A program made the translations under genes and the position numbers. The notes beneath the pieces are model-generated. The model searched no databases and was not told the origin of the DNA. It saw only the letters and a list, made by a program, of their open reading frames with translations. Shown one piece after another: positions 1 through 8,645 of a stretch of DNA of 64,000 nt. Numbering within the stretch: the first letter of the stretch is position 1; each line of letters starts with the position of its first letter. The DNA is from Prolixibacteraceae bacterium (GTDB lineage: Bacteria; Bacteroidota; Bacteroidia; Bacteroidales; Prolixibacteraceae), in NCBI GenBank assembly GCA_019856515.1, contig CP082230.1:5123289-5187288 (forward strand). Direction: 5' to 3'.

Positions 1-1932
1 GTTATACCTGGAGTATTGAAGAATGGTACACAGATTAGTGTCATGGGCAAAACGGCTACCATCTATGTCAATGGCCGATCCTTAAATCTGTCGGGTAAGG
101 CGGCCGAGAACTATATCGCCTCTCTCCAAGCAGACAATGTCAAGTCCATAAGAGTGATTACCGACCCTGATGCAAAATATGATGCTAACATTACAGGTGG
201 TATCGTAGATATCGAATTGAAATATGATAAAGGAGAAGGGATCAATAGTGGCATTATATTAGGTGCAGGAATCAAAAAGACAGGAATGGTCTATTCTCCA
301 TCCATCTCTTTTAACTATCGTAAGAATAAGATGAACTGGTATGGGAGTTATGGTTTCTATACGGGTAAATTCGAAAAGGATATTGATCAGGTTCAACATT
401 ACCAAGAGAACGATAAGAAATATATCAATGAAAACCATGAGTTCAAAAAGACAGATGGGGTATCCAATAATATAACTTTAGGATTGGACTATTTTGCATC
501 TAAAAAGCACACCATAGGGCTGTTAATACAAGCAGGAACTTATAACGGGGAGGATGATAGTGGTATCGAAACCTATATCTACCCTGAAAAGGAGGATAAG
601 CCTAAAGATGTATCGATTCAGTCCGACCTATTTAAAGATAATAGCAATAAGAACATTACTTCAAACCTAAATCATCATTGGAAGATAGACTCTACGGGAG
701 CTTCGCTCAATACAGATATCACACTTTCGTATATTGGTAATGACAATAGCCATCTGATGAAATCTACTCATTTAAATGATGTCTATAGCGGTAATAGTCA
801 GAATATCGATAATCAGAACACAATCCTTACGGCACGTATGGATTATGTGAAATCGTTTCGAAACCAGCTCCGATTGGAAACAGGATGGAAAGCAAATGTG
901 CTAAAAAGATCCATAAAGCAAGGCTATGTTGAGTTTGAGAAAGTAGAGACAACTCCTCAGAATATCGATACGAAATATGATGAAAACATTGTGGCAGGTT
1001 ATGCCAAATTAGATAAGAAATGGAAAACGAACTCCATAGCAGTGGGTGTGAGAGCTGAACATACTTACTATAAGGGAAATACAGAAGAAGAGTTTTCAGA
1101 TAACTATTGGGATCTGTTTCCATCCTTTTCTTTTCGACAATCCTTGACCAAAAAGAGCAGTCTCTCTGTCTCTTATTTACATAAAATAGTAAGACCTTCT
1201 CTCTCTAAACTCAATCCATATCGTTTTTATAATGGTTATAATATTTATCAGCAAGGGAATCCCAATTTGAAACCTTATTATATCCATTACATCAATTTGA
1301 GGTATAGCATTCCATCGGTCGTAACCCTTTCGCTTAGCCACTCAAGATACAATGATCAAATATTCTTAGATCCTCAGCGTAATCCAAAAACCAATGAGAT
1401 CGTAAATACTTATCAAAACCTTGGAAACTCAAATAAAACTTCGCTCTATCTATATATTCCATTAAGGATAGGTTCTTGGTGGAGATCCAATTTTTCTGCC
1501 GTAGCAAACTACGACATCTACGATAATCAATACCAAGGTCGAGATTGGAATAGTGATAATCTATGGGCAAGTGTACAATTATACAACCAATTTAAAATTT
1601 CAAAGACTTTTACCTCAGAATGGACCTTTTTCTATTCCACAAAGCGCAACTGGTTTGAAACGGTAATAGACCCAAGAGCAAATCTGAATATTAGATTTAT
1701 AAAATCTCTATGGAACAAAAAAGGATCTATCTCTGCAACTCTAGTGGATCCTTTCCGATGGAATAGTTATGCTTCTACGCTAAATAGTGGCGATATTCAT
1801 CTGGACATTTCTGAATCCACCGATAGAACCATGTTACGCCTGACCTTTTCCTATAACCTAGGATCGAATCAAGTCAAAAGCAAAAGGCGAAGATCAACAG
1901 GTGCTGAATCTATCGAAGGCAGAGTCAAGTAG
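1..1932 (+). CDS. Outer-membrane beta-barrel (TonB-receptor-like) protein, 5' truncated by window edge
   Basis: The frame is open from base 1 (V-I-P-G-V-L-K-N-G), so the first in-frame TTG at 16 is not a true start and the N-terminus lies outside the window. The visible part begins in a plug-like region with the motifs YVNGRSLNLSG and VITDPDAKYDA, typical of the Bacteroidota 'outer membrane beta-barrel family' (OMP_b-brl_3 type). About 550 residues of alternating aromatic and polar beta-strands follow, for example PSLSKLNPYRFYNGYNIYQQ and a strand rich in Y, R and S near the C-terminus. The protein acts in the outer membrane. Whether it is TonB-energised cannot be seen because the N-terminal carboxypeptidase-regulatory domain and any TonB box are missing. 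The substrate is unknown. The C-terminus ends in a basic stretch (KSKRRR), unusual for a protein expected to end in a beta-strand. Confidence 0.85.
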   Translation, partial: VIPGVLKNGTQISVMGKTATIYVNGRSLNLSGKAAENYIASLQADNVKSIRVITDPDAKYDANITGGIVDIELKYDKGEGINSGIILGAGIKKTGMVYSPSISFNYRKNKMNWYGSYGFYTGKFEKDIDQVQHYQENDKKYINENHEFKKTDGVSNNITLGLDYFASKKHTIGLLIQAGTYNGEDDSGIETYIYPEKEDKPKDVSIQSDLFKDNSNKNITSNLNHHWKIDSTGASLNTDITLSYIGNDNSHLMKSTHLNDVYSGNSQNIDNQNTILTARMDYVKSFRNQLRLETGWKANVLKRSIKQGYVEFEKVETTPQNIDTKYDENIVAGYAKLDKKWKTNSIAVGVRAEHTYYKGNTEEEFSDNYWDLFPSFSFRQSLTKKSSLSVSYLHKIVRPSLSKLNPYRFYNGYNIYQQGNPNLKPYYIHYINLRYSIPSVVTLSLSHSRYNDQIFLDPQRNPKTNEIVNTYQNLGNSNKTSLYLYIPLRIGSWWRSNFSAVANYDIYDNQYQGRDWNSDNLWASVQLYNQFKISKTFTSEWTFFYSTKRNWFETVIDPRANLNIRFIKSLWNKKGSISATLVDPFRWNSYASTLNSGDIHLDISESTDRTMLRLTFSYNLGSNQVKSKRRRSTGAESIEGRVK

Positions 1933-2363
1933 TTTAAATATAAAGAAGAGGTATATATCATACACTATATGATCATATATCTCTTCACTATACACTTTTG
2001 TCATAAATAGACATCCAATATGACCAAGTTTGTGCCAATGCCTTGGTACGAAAGGGATACGACACCTTTTGGTAACGCCGAACTCCTGCTCGGCATCTTG
2101 CCACAACCAAAATCCTTTGTGGTTCCCTTTTTCATGCACCTTCATACACTAACATCGACAAAATGATCGAATCGTACTTTCAGCCTTTATATGATTTTTT
2201 ATCTCGTTCCCCCTATGGTTTTCACCATTGGGCTATGCTGCGATATTCCCTGAAAGGGAATATCGCAGCATAAACAAAAATCAGTGTTCATCTGTGTGCC
2301 ATTCCGTATGTATCATCCTCGGTTCTTTAAAATCTGTGGCAATATTTTCTTGCCATTAGCCCT
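1933..2363. other. Intergenic region with hairpin and possible decayed repeat
   Basis: This 431-base gap separates the convergent barrel gene and Sel1-repeat gene. An 83-codon minus-strand frame (1894-2145) overlaps the barrel gene and has no recognisable family, so I do not call it. A perfect hairpin lies at 2234-2272 and is listed separately. Bases 2280-2350 contain the words ATCAGTGTTCATCTGTG and AATCTGTGGC. These resemble a short interspersed intergenic motif found in many environmental genomes, but I cannot confirm this without a search. Confidence 0.4.
2234..2272. repeat. Perfect 18-bp inverted repeat with 3-base loop
   Basis: TATGCTGCGATATTCCCT (2234-2251) is followed by GAA and by its exact reverse complement (2255-2272). 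It lies between two convergent genes. No U-run follows on the plus strand. On the minus strand the side exiting the hairpin reads into GCCCAATGG. It is therefore not a textbook intrinsic terminator, although it could stall transcription from either side. It could also be a dispersed palindromic repeat. Confidence 0.8.
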
Positions 2364-5114
2364 CTATAACACTTGGCTTTCTGAAGGTTGATATCGCTTG
2401 GCAAAGCGTTTATTTTTCTTTGTACCTATACCTTGATCATAGGCTCTGTATAGGTATGGTTTAGCCAATGCACTATTTTCTCTTCCCAAAGCGCGCCAAT
2501 AGAACAAAGCCTTGGTACTTCTTCCTTGTGGTATCAAAGAATACTGATAGCCATAACCTAGATTGATTTTAGCGATCACACTCTGTTGATTTACTGCTTG
2601 TTGATAATATATCATTGACTTATTCGGGTCGTGAATAGGGTAAGGACCATAAAAATAGATACGTGCCAATAGCTCAATGGAACGTAAACGATGGTTTGAA
2701 TTGATGGCTTGCGTGATTTCACTTGGGTGTTTGGTAATCCACTGTGTCCATGTAAGAGCTGTACCATTTAGATCTACTTTCCCTAGTGCTTTTAAGTCCG
2801 TAATCACTTGAGCGAGATATGTTGCCGATAAATTTTGAGATAGTTTCAATTGAATTGCAGCCAATTTCATTGCTGCATTCTTTGATTCATATGCTTTGGC
2901 TATCCATGTCGCATAAGCTTTTTTATTCGGTAAGATGGTTTTATAGCCAGCATAATACACTGATGCCAATAGGAATGCAGCATCTTTGTCTCCTCCTCTT
3001 ACAGCACTTTGCAACCACATCATTCCATTACTTAGATTTTCCTTCTGGTCGATACCTGTCAGATACCAATATCCAAGTACTGATTGTGCTTTAAAATTCA
3101 TGGCATACGCTTGATTCGTAATGAAATCAAGATCTTTCCATTGCTTCTCACTCCACTGGTCCAAGGCTATCACCTTCGATTGGCTCTCTGCTACCTTCTT
3201 CCAAAAAGCACTTTTTTCTTGGTCGTAGTTCACCCCCATATCATCATGGTCATAACATGTAGATAGGAAGGCTGCAATACGCTTATTTCCTTGATATGCA
3301 ATGGTTGTTAAAGCCTCAATATCTTTCTTTACAATCGTAGGATTAGCACGTTTATAGTTATAGGTTTTTAGATGTTTATTGGCCTTCTTATTTCTCAACG
3401 AAGCAGCAACAATATAATGGTGTAGCGCACTATCTCTGTTTACTTTCGTTCCCATTCCTTTAATATAATAATCGCCTAATATCTGGTGTGATGTGACATA
3501 GCCTAGTTTTGCCCCTTCCTTATTCCAATAGAAAGCTTTCTTAAAATCACCTTTTTTATCGAATTCACGACCAATACGATGGTGGGTCTCTCCAGAAAAA
3601 TCAACATCTAACTTCGCCCCAAAATTATACAAGCGCACTTTATCCCCTAATGCTCTTTTCTCTTCTGACGTCAGCTTGTAATGTTTACTGGCTTTACCCA
3701 AAATAAAATCTCTATAGATCGGATCTCGTTTCACTCCCCATCCCTTGTCATAGCACGTCGATAATTTCTCCGCTGGTGCTTTAGCCCCTTTCATCATGGC
3801 TTTTTTATACCATCCACATGCGGTACTATAATTTCGTTTTACTCCTTTGCCATAGTAATAGATGTCGCCCAATCGCGTCAATGCCTCCACATCCCCCAGA
3901 TCAGCTGCTTTGATATATAGTGTTTTTGCATTCTTGTAATCTTTCACCACTCCAGTACCTTCATAATACAGATCTGCTAATAATTTATTGGCCTCCAAAT
4001 CGCCTTGATTTGCCGCTTTGTGGTACCATAATATCGATTTACTTCGTTTCCCTCGGTAATAGATTTTTCCCAGTTCTTTTTGTGCCGTCACCTGACCACT
4101 CTGTGCAAGAGGAAGAAGGAATGGGATGGCTTTCTTTGGATCTATTTTTTTCTTGAACTTTCCATATAGATAAGCATCGGCTATCATTCGCAAAGCGATC
4201 GTATCTTTCTGTTTTGCAGCAGTGGTGAGCATTTGAAAAGCTTTCCCCTCATTCTTCACTACTCCTATACCATAATATGTCAAATGAGCCAACAGCCTTG
4301 TGGCAGCAATCTGTTTACTATTGGATGCTTTTTGTAACCAAACGACAGCCTTTTCAATATGGATAATATAATCTGTTCCGAGATAACTTTTTCCTAACAA
4401 ATATTGGTATTCTACATTACCTTCCACTGCACCCTCATAAATTTGATCAAGGCTAGGAGAGAGGCTACTGAATTTGGTCGCATTAGGATACAAAGTTAGA
4501 AATAATTGAGACTTGATATTGCCTTTGCGTGCCTCCGATTGAAGAATTCCATAACCTTCTTTTATCTCCATCTCTTCATAAAGGAGTGTCATCGCTCGAT
4601 CAAACTTATGCTCCGTGGTATAAGTTTCCTTTGGAGTTGACTTGGTTTCTTTTACTTCATCTACTTTGTTTGAAGATAAATCGTCAATCGTTTTACTGGT
4701 TGCTGTCGATATATCATCAAAAATACGATTGGCTTCCTTAGCCACTTTGTTGGCCGTAGTATCCACAACAGGGCCTATATCTTTGATGACCTTATCTGCT
4801 TTTGTTGTGATCACTTTCACTGCGTTTTCTACATTGGAGGTCACCTTTCCTACCGCTTGTTGTGCCTTTGAAGGGAAATCATATTTCGTTTCTTCTATTG
4901 GCTTTCCTTTCTTTTTTGAAGTGCTGTCTGCCAACGCATAACTGTTTGTGATTAGAGGTAGGTTTGAAGAAAAATCATAAGTCGAGATGGTGTGTTTCGA
5001 AGTGGTGAAAGTGTCTGATTTCGTGTTTCCCTGTGATGTCAAAATACAAGATAACACTATTCCTGTCACACATAAAAGAGTCCTAAAAGTAGAAGTCCAT
5101 ATCATAGGTTTCAA
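2364..5114 (-). CDS. Secreted Sel1-like repeat (TPR-type) protein, 916 aa
   Basis: An N-terminal hydrophobic segment (about residues 8-27, LLCVTGIVLSCILTSQG) is a signal peptide, so the protein is exported. A lysine- and threonine-rich linker follows (about 70-165, with repeated KVITTKADKVIKDI-like helices). From about residue 175 to the end come many Sel1-type repeats of roughly 36 residues, shown by recurring words such as LLADLYYEGTGVVKDYKNA, LGDIYYYGKGVKRNYSTA and ILGDYYIKGMGTKVNRDSA. Sel1 repeats fold as alpha-alpha superhelices that scaffold protein complexes. No catalytic motif is visible. A basic tail ends the protein. The role is unknown; a periplasmic or surface scaffold is the family-level expectation. 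The gene stands alone, with about 660 bases of non-coding DNA upstream. Confidence 0.85.
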   Translation of the reverse strand: MKPMIWTSTFRTLLCVTGIVLSCILTSQGNTKSDTFTTSKHTISTYDFSSNLPLITNSYALADSTSKKKGKPIEETKYDFPSKAQQAVGKVTSNVENAVKVITTKADKVIKDIGPVVDTTANKVAKEANRIFDDISTATSKTIDDLSSNKVDEVKETKSTPKETYTTEHKFDRAMTLLYEEMEIKEGYGILQSEARKGNIKSQLFLTLYPNATKFSSLSPSLDQIYEGAVEGNVEYQYLLGKSYLGTDYIIHIEKAVVWLQKASNSKQIAATRLLAHLTYYGIGVVKNEGKAFQMLTTAAKQKDTIALRMIADAYLYGKFKKKIDPKKAIPFLLPLAQSGQVTAQKELGKIYYRGKRSKSILWYHKAANQGDLEANKLLADLYYEGTGVVKDYKNAKTLYIKAADLGDVEALTRLGDIYYYGKGVKRNYSTACGWYKKAMMKGAKAPAEKLSTCYDKGWGVKRDPIYRDFILGKASKHYKLTSEEKRALGDKVRLYNFGAKLDVDFSGETHHRIGREFDKKGDFKKAFYWNKEGAKLGYVTSHQILGDYYIKGMGTKVNRDSALHHYIVAASLRNKKANKHLKTYNYKRANPTIVKKDIEALTTIAYQGNKRIAAFLSTCYDHDDMGVNYDQEKSAFWKKVAESQSKVIALDQWSEKQWKDLDFITNQAYAMNFKAQSVLGYWYLTGIDQKENLSNGMMWLQSAVRGGDKDAAFLLASVYYAGYKTILPNKKAYATWIAKAYESKNAAMKLAAIQLKLSQNLSATYLAQVITDLKALGKVDLNGTALTWTQWITKHPSEITQAINSNHRLRSIELLARIYFYGPYPIHDPNKSMIYYQQAVNQQSVIAKINLGYGYQYSLIPQGRSTKALFYWRALGRENSALAKPYLYRAYDQGIGTKKNKRFAKRYQPSESQVL

Positions 5115-5690
5115 ATGCTTTTTATGTTAATAGTATAGTTGTTCAAAACAGCCCAGTAAAATAATAATTGGCCATTTTTAGTTTGTCTTTATGATAAGAA
5201 CGAAATTATAAAAATCAACCATGAGTTAAAAGAAGAAACGAAAAAATATGCTAATATATATTGACTGGGGGATCTCACATTTCAAAATAGTACTTAATTA
5301 TTATGATCCCTATACTTTAGTTTTGTCAATTCAATGGGAAATTATTGTGCTTTTTCTCCTTTTAATAAGGACTATTTCATGTCATTAATCTCAAATTACA
5401 TTATTTCATGATTCGATTGGTATTAAATAAGAGATTTTTAAGGGCACCACTTTTGAGCCTATTTGTCTTTTGGCTAAGTAAGTCGGTATGTGTTATTATA
5501 AAGTGTTTCAAATGAAGACTGTGTTTATGATCTTTTGTGTGTTTTGTAGATTGTTTACTAAAGCATATTATAAGGAATGAATTTTCATTGACAATATTTT
5601 GTCTTGTAATTATATTGTAAATTGTTCTTGTTTTGATCGATGGGATGATGAGAATCATTGTTCTCTTGTGAAATAGCAAGAATGGATAAG
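5115..5690. other. AT-rich divergent intergenic region
   Basis: This is the upstream region shared by the Sel1-repeat gene (minus) and the AraC-type gene (plus). The 92-codon minus-strand frame at 5401-5679 has AT-driven composition and no recognisable motif, so it is not called. Apart from the promoter at 5691-5719 I see no clear structure. Confidence 0.5.
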
Positions 5691-5719
5691 TTGGTGCAAT
5701 TTGACATGTATTATCTTTG
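5691..5719 (+). promoter_or_regulatory. Bacteroidota-type promoter for the AraC operon
   Basis: TTG at 5691-5693 is followed after 18 bases by TATCTTTG (5712-5719), a full match to the TAnnTTTG -7 element of the Bacteroidota primary sigma factor. The expected start of transcription is near 5725, giving a leader of about 55 bases before the ATG at 5779. Confidence 0.6.
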
Positions 5720-5778
5720 ACAAAAGAGTAATATAAATGCTAAATTAGATCAAATATAATTGAGACAAAAGGCAGGAA

Positions 5779-6633
5779 ATGAAAAAAGTAACAAACGATA
5801 GATATCATGAGTCACTCAATCAGGTAGTAGACTATATTCAACTTCATATAAGTGAAAATATAGACTTAAAGACATTGGCGGAAGTGGCACATATCTCGGA
5901 GTATCACTTTCATCGAATTTTTAAGGCATATATTGGAGAGTCGTTGGGAGCCTATCTCCATCGTATACGTTTAGAGAGTGCTGCGAGTAAATTGCGGATT
6001 ACCGATCAGAGTCTGACTGAGATTGCGGAAAAAGTTGGATATAACAATCAGCAGGCTTTGTCTAAGGCTTTTAAGAAACATTTTGGGATCACACCATCTG
6101 CTTTTCGTAATTTAGAATCTTATTTTGACTCTAAAAGGAAGCCCCGAAAGGATAGGCTGGGGTTGCACCCTGAAATCCGTTATGAAGAGGATAAGTTGTT
6201 GGCATACATTCGTATCATTTCGAAGTATGGTTCGCATAAGGCTTATGATGAAGCCTGGGAACGTTTGGGTAAATTTGTTTCTGAGCATCGTCTTTTTAAT
6301 GGACAGACCGAAGCCATTGGTTTGAGTTTTGATGACCCTAATATTACGCAAAATGAGAAGTGTCGATTTTATGCTTGTTACTCTATTGAAGCACCAGTAG
6401 AAGGGGATGGCGAGATTGGAACCTTGACTTTAAAAGGTGGTCAATTTGCGGTCTTTACATTGCGTGGGTCCTACTCGCAGTTGGGACAGATGTATGATGA
6501 TATTTATTATGGATGGTTGCAAGAGAGCGAGGTGCGGTTACGTAATCGTATGTCTTATGAAAAGTATCTAAACGATCCTAGTGAAGTAAACAAAGAAGAT
6601 ATTCTTACTGAGATTTATATACCTATCAAATAA
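5779..6633 (+). CDS. AraC-family regulator with C-terminal GyrI-like effector-binding domain, 284 aa
   Basis: Residues about 8-108 form the two helix-turn-helix AraC DNA-binding domain, with the typical words LAEVAHISEYHFHRIFKAYI and AEKVGYNNQQALSKAFKKHF-GITPSAFR. Residues about 128-283 match the GyrI/AraE-like effector-binding fold (IRYEEDKLLAYIRIISKYG, GGQFAVFTLRGSY, TEIYIPIK at the end), which in relatives such as Rob, SoxS-associated proteins and BmrR-type regulators binds small hydrophobic or cationic compounds. It is probably a cytoplasmic activator responding to a drug-like or lipid-like ligand. It is the first gene of an operon: the next start is 4 bases after this stop. The likely targets are the downstream genes or the gene itself. 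Confidence 0.9.
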   Translation: MKKVTNDRYHESLNQVVDYIQLHISENIDLKTLAEVAHISEYHFHRIFKAYIGESLGAYLHRIRLESAASKLRITDQSLTEIAEKVGYNNQQALSKAFKKHFGITPSAFRNLESYFDSKRKPRKDRLGLHPEIRYEEDKLLAYIRIISKYGSHKAYDEAWERLGKFVSEHRLFNGQTEAIGLSFDDPNITQNEKCRFYACYSIEAPVEGDGEIGTLTLKGGQFAVFTLRGSYSQLGQMYDDIYYGWLQESEVRLRNRMSYEKYLNDPSEVNKEDILTEIYIPIK

Positions 6634-6637
6634 TCAT

Positions 6638-6901
6638 ATGAAAAATAAGTTTTGTCAAAGTTGCCATATGCCGATGGCAAAAGATCCTCAAGGTGGAGGA
6701 ACAGAAGTGGGGAATGAGAGAAGTGAAAAATATTGTAGCTATTGTTATCAAGAGGGACAATTTACTTTTGAAGACAGACTAGATGGGTTTGTCGATCATA
6801 CGGTAGATGCAATGGTCGCAGCTGGTAAATGGCGTTGGTGGTCGAAATTGCTGATGAATAAGAGGAGTTTAATGAAGTTGGAACGATGGAAAGATGCATA
6901 G
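6638..6901 (+). CDS. Small zinc-ribbon protein, 87 aa
   Basis: Two CxxC pairs separated by about 25 residues (CQSCHMPM near residue 6 and CSYCYQEGQF near residue 33) form a zinc ribbon of the 'putative zinc ribbon' family that often occurs beside AraC/GyrI regulators and transferases. The C-terminal half contains WRWWSKLLMNKRS, an aromatic and basic helix. It starts 4 bases after the regulator stop and ends 3 bases before the acetyltransferase start, so co-transcription is very likely. The biochemical role is unknown. A metal-stabilised binding or regulatory module is the most one can infer. Confidence 0.8.
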   Translation: MKNKFCQSCHMPMAKDPQGGGTEVGNERSEKYCSYCYQEGQFTFEDRLDGFVDHTVDAMVAAGKWRWWSKLLMNKRSLMKLERWKDA

Positions 6902-6904
6902 GTT

Positions 6905-7690
6905 ATGGCCGATTTTATACTACTGAGTAAAGAAAATATCGACAAGGAGCATATTTGTTGTGCGATCTCTGATAAGAAATGCAAAGAGAGCTATGAGTTG
7001 AAAAAATCATGGTTAAAGAAAGAGTTGGATAATGGATATGTCTTCAGACGTATCGATGCTAGAGCAAAAGTTTTTATAGAGTATGGACCAGCAGAGAAGG
7101 CATGGTTGCCAATTGATGCACCTAATTATATCAATATCAACTGTTTTTGGGTTTCAGGAAGGTATAAAGGACATGGGAATGCAAGAAAATTATTGCAATA
7201 TGCTATTGATGATGCAAAAGCCCAGGGAAAATTAGGGTTGGTGACGGTGGTGGGAACCAAGAAATTTCATTTTATGAGTGATACAAAATGGTTATTACGA
7301 CAAGGTTTTGAGGTATTCGAGAAACTTTCTTATGGGTTTAGTCTGTTGGTGTTAAAGTTTGATAAAAGTGGGACAAACCCTACTTTTAAGCAGAGTGTGC
7401 AAAGTGGAATGTGTCCTTTAGATGATGGAATTACAGTTTATTATACCAATCGTTGTCCTTTCTCAGAATATCATGTCTCCACATCACTAGTGGAAACTAC
7501 AAAGAGAAGAAAGATACCGCTTCATATAAGAAAACTAGAGACTTTATCAGAGGCACAAGAAGCACCTACACCTGCAACTATCTTTAGCTTGTTTTATAAT
7601 GGTCAGTTTGTGACCACTGACATAAGCATCTGTATGGATCGTCGGTTTGATATGTTAATGGACAAATTCATTGCTGCAAAGAAAAAATGA
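6905..7690 (+). CDS. GNAT acetyltransferase with YoaP-like C-terminal domain, 261 aa
   Basis: Residues about 1-150 are a GNAT fold: INCFWVSGRYKGHGNARKLL is the beta4/acetyl-CoA-binding turn, with the R/Q-x-x-G-x-G/A signature in the degenerate form RYKGHGNA. Residues about 165-258 match the YoaP-like domain (VYYTNRCPFSEYHV, then TPATIFSLFYNGQFVTTDIS), a thioredoxin-like segment with a single Cys in the RCPF motif. The substrate of YoaP-type acetyltransferases is not established; a small amine or antibiotic is possible. It is the third gene of the AraC operon and ATG 6905 follows the preceding stop by three bases. An operon of regulator, zinc ribbon and acetyltransferase suggests ligand-induced detoxification, but this is inference. 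Confidence 0.85.
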   Translation: MADFILLSKENIDKEHICCAISDKKCKESYELKKSWLKKELDNGYVFRRIDARAKVFIEYGPAEKAWLPIDAPNYININCFWVSGRYKGHGNARKLLQYAIDDAKAQGKLGLVTVVGTKKFHFMSDTKWLLRQGFEVFEKLSYGFSLLVLKFDKSGTNPTFKQSVQSGMCPLDDGITVYYTNRCPFSEYHVSTSLVETTKRRKIPLHIRKLETLSEAQEAPTPATIFSLFYNGQFVTTDISICMDRRFDMLMDKFIAAKKK

Positions 7691-7936
7691 TATCTCATTC
7701 AATTAATTTTCCAGTGAAGCTCTCTTGAATATAAGGTTGCATAGACAAATGATATAAGTAGACTCAAATTTATTGTTTCCATCTGTTTGCTATATCTCTA
7801 AATATATCATTATTAAAGACGTATTGAATTAAGAATATCAATTTATGTAGAATTATAGTACAAGTACTATATTTTAGGTTACAGGTAGTTTGATTTTAAC
7901 CTGTTAGATAAGTCTATTTAGGTGTTACAGATATGA
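7691..7936. other. Intergenic region, nothing recognised
   Basis: About 250 AT-rich bases lie between the acetyltransferase stop and the terminator. I see no open frame, repeat or promoter of consequence. Confidence 0.5.
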
Positions 7937-7967
7937 AAAAAGACTGCCTTTAAAAGACAGTCTTTTT
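7937..7967. terminator. Bidirectional intrinsic terminator
   Basis: AAAAGACTG (from 7937) pairs with CAGTCTTTT (to 7967) around an 11-base loop, flanked by A and T runs on both sides. It is placed to terminate the tRNA/SRP RNA transcript on the minus strand and the acetyltransferase operon on the plus strand. Confidence 0.75.
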
Positions 7968-7971
7968 GTTG

Positions 7972-8045
7972 AGCCGAATATCAGATTCGAACTGATGACC
8001 CCGAGATTACAAATCACGTGCTCTGGCCAACTGAGCTAATTCGGC
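7972..8045 (-). tRNA. tRNA-Thr (anticodon TGT)
   Basis: On the minus strand a 74-base cloverleaf can be drawn. The acceptor stem is GCCGAAT/ATTCGGC, the D arm is GCTC...GAGC, the anticodon loop is TTTGTAA (anticodon TGT, threonine ACA codons) and the T arm is ATCAG-TTCGAAT-CTGAT. The discriminator base is T and no CCA is encoded. The anticodon stem CGTGA/TCTCG has one T-T mismatch in the middle pair; the other stems are fully paired. Confidence 0.92.
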
Positions 8046-8048
8046 ATG

Positions 8049-8150
8049 TGGGCGAGCTAACTACATCGCACTGCTACAACCACCTATCCTTGCTGCCTTC
8101 CGACCCTGGGGAGTTTCAGTAGGAGCATGTCGTGTAGCACTCACCCGGGG
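8049..8150 (-). ncRNA. ffs: Bacterial signal recognition particle RNA (4.5S type)
   Basis: The minus strand carries the conserved SRP domain IV core: AGGGTCGGAAGGCAGCAAGG, with the GGAA tetraloop and the asymmetric AGCA side. The 5' end (GGGTGAG...CTACA) and the 3' end (TGTAG...CTCGCCC) pair to close the long helix. A length of about 100 bases fits the short bacterial form that binds Ffh for co-translational targeting. It lies 3 bases upstream of tRNA-Thr in the direction of transcription, so the two are probably processed from one transcript. The exact ends are approximate. Confidence 0.93.
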
Positions 8151-8529
8151 AACAAAAGTAATACCTCTGATGATATTTACAAATAATTCCATGAAAAAAA
8201 TAAATGTTTTTCATGGAGATTTATAGAGAGATGATCTTTATTGTTGATAATCAGATTGTTTTTGATTCTGGGCTTAATAGTCATAAATAAACACTTTGTG
8301 TTTTATGTTGAGTTTTAAAATATAGTATTCAATATCTTCATTGTTTCCGGTATGGCTATTGAACTGTTGGGAGTTTATGTGTGTACTTATATCTTACTGT
8401 TTCTAGAGTGTTAATTTTTATTGTTTGTATAATAATGATATGATTTACAGTCTAGTTTGTTTGTAGATTTAGAGCCTTCGTTGTTTTTGATATTATCGTT
8501 ATGTTATTTTAATAAAAGACTTGTTTAGA
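8151..8529. other. AT-rich divergent intergenic region between SRP RNA and pckA
   Basis: This region must hold the SRP RNA promoter (reading left) and sequences upstream of the pckA promoter (reading right). It is rich in T runs and TTG words. I see no open frame and no convincing further element. Confidence 0.4.
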
Positions 8530-8560
8530 TTGTTTTGTGTGTTAATTTTTATTATATTTG
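8530..8560 (+). promoter_or_regulatory. Bacteroidota-type promoter for pckA
   Basis: TTG (8530-8532), then 20 bases, then TATATTTG (8553-8560), which matches the TAnnTTTG -7 element. Transcription is predicted to begin at about 8566, exactly where the left arm of the long hairpin (8567) begins. Confidence 0.6.
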
Positions 8561-8566
8561 TTTTAT

Positions 8567-8645
8567 CCCTCAAATGAGAAACATCTTGATTGCTTTTTCT
8601 TTACTTTCCTATATAAATTTTTTGTTTCTTGTTTGAGGGTTTTTT
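8567..8645 (+). promoter_or_regulatory. Terminator-like hairpin leader upstream of pckA
   Basis: CCCTCAAATGAGAAACA (8567-8583) pairs with TGTTTCTTGTTTGAGGG (8623-8639) with two mismatched positions in 17, enclosing about 39 AT-rich bases. Six T residues follow directly (8640-8645). It lies between the predicted promoter and the pckA start at 8711. It therefore looks like either a transcription attenuator in the leader or a short stand-alone RNA of about 80 bases ending in its own terminator. Nothing in the sequence tells which trans-acting factor, if any, opens it. Confidence 0.6.

Noticed and set aside
1894..2145. 83-codon minus-strand frame after the barrel gene
   Set aside because: It overlaps the end of the real gene, has no signal or family and lies in a region with repeat-like words.
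5401..5679. 92-codon minus-strand frame upstream of the AraC-type gene
   Set aside because: The composition is dominated by AT-driven codons (I, N, K, T, H). It has no recognisable motif and sits in a divergent promoter region.
8567..8645. 6S RNA or a known riboswitch at the pckA leader
   Set aside because: Only one stem is visible. There is no 6S-like central bubble and no aptamer motif that I recognise, so only a terminator-like leader is claimed.
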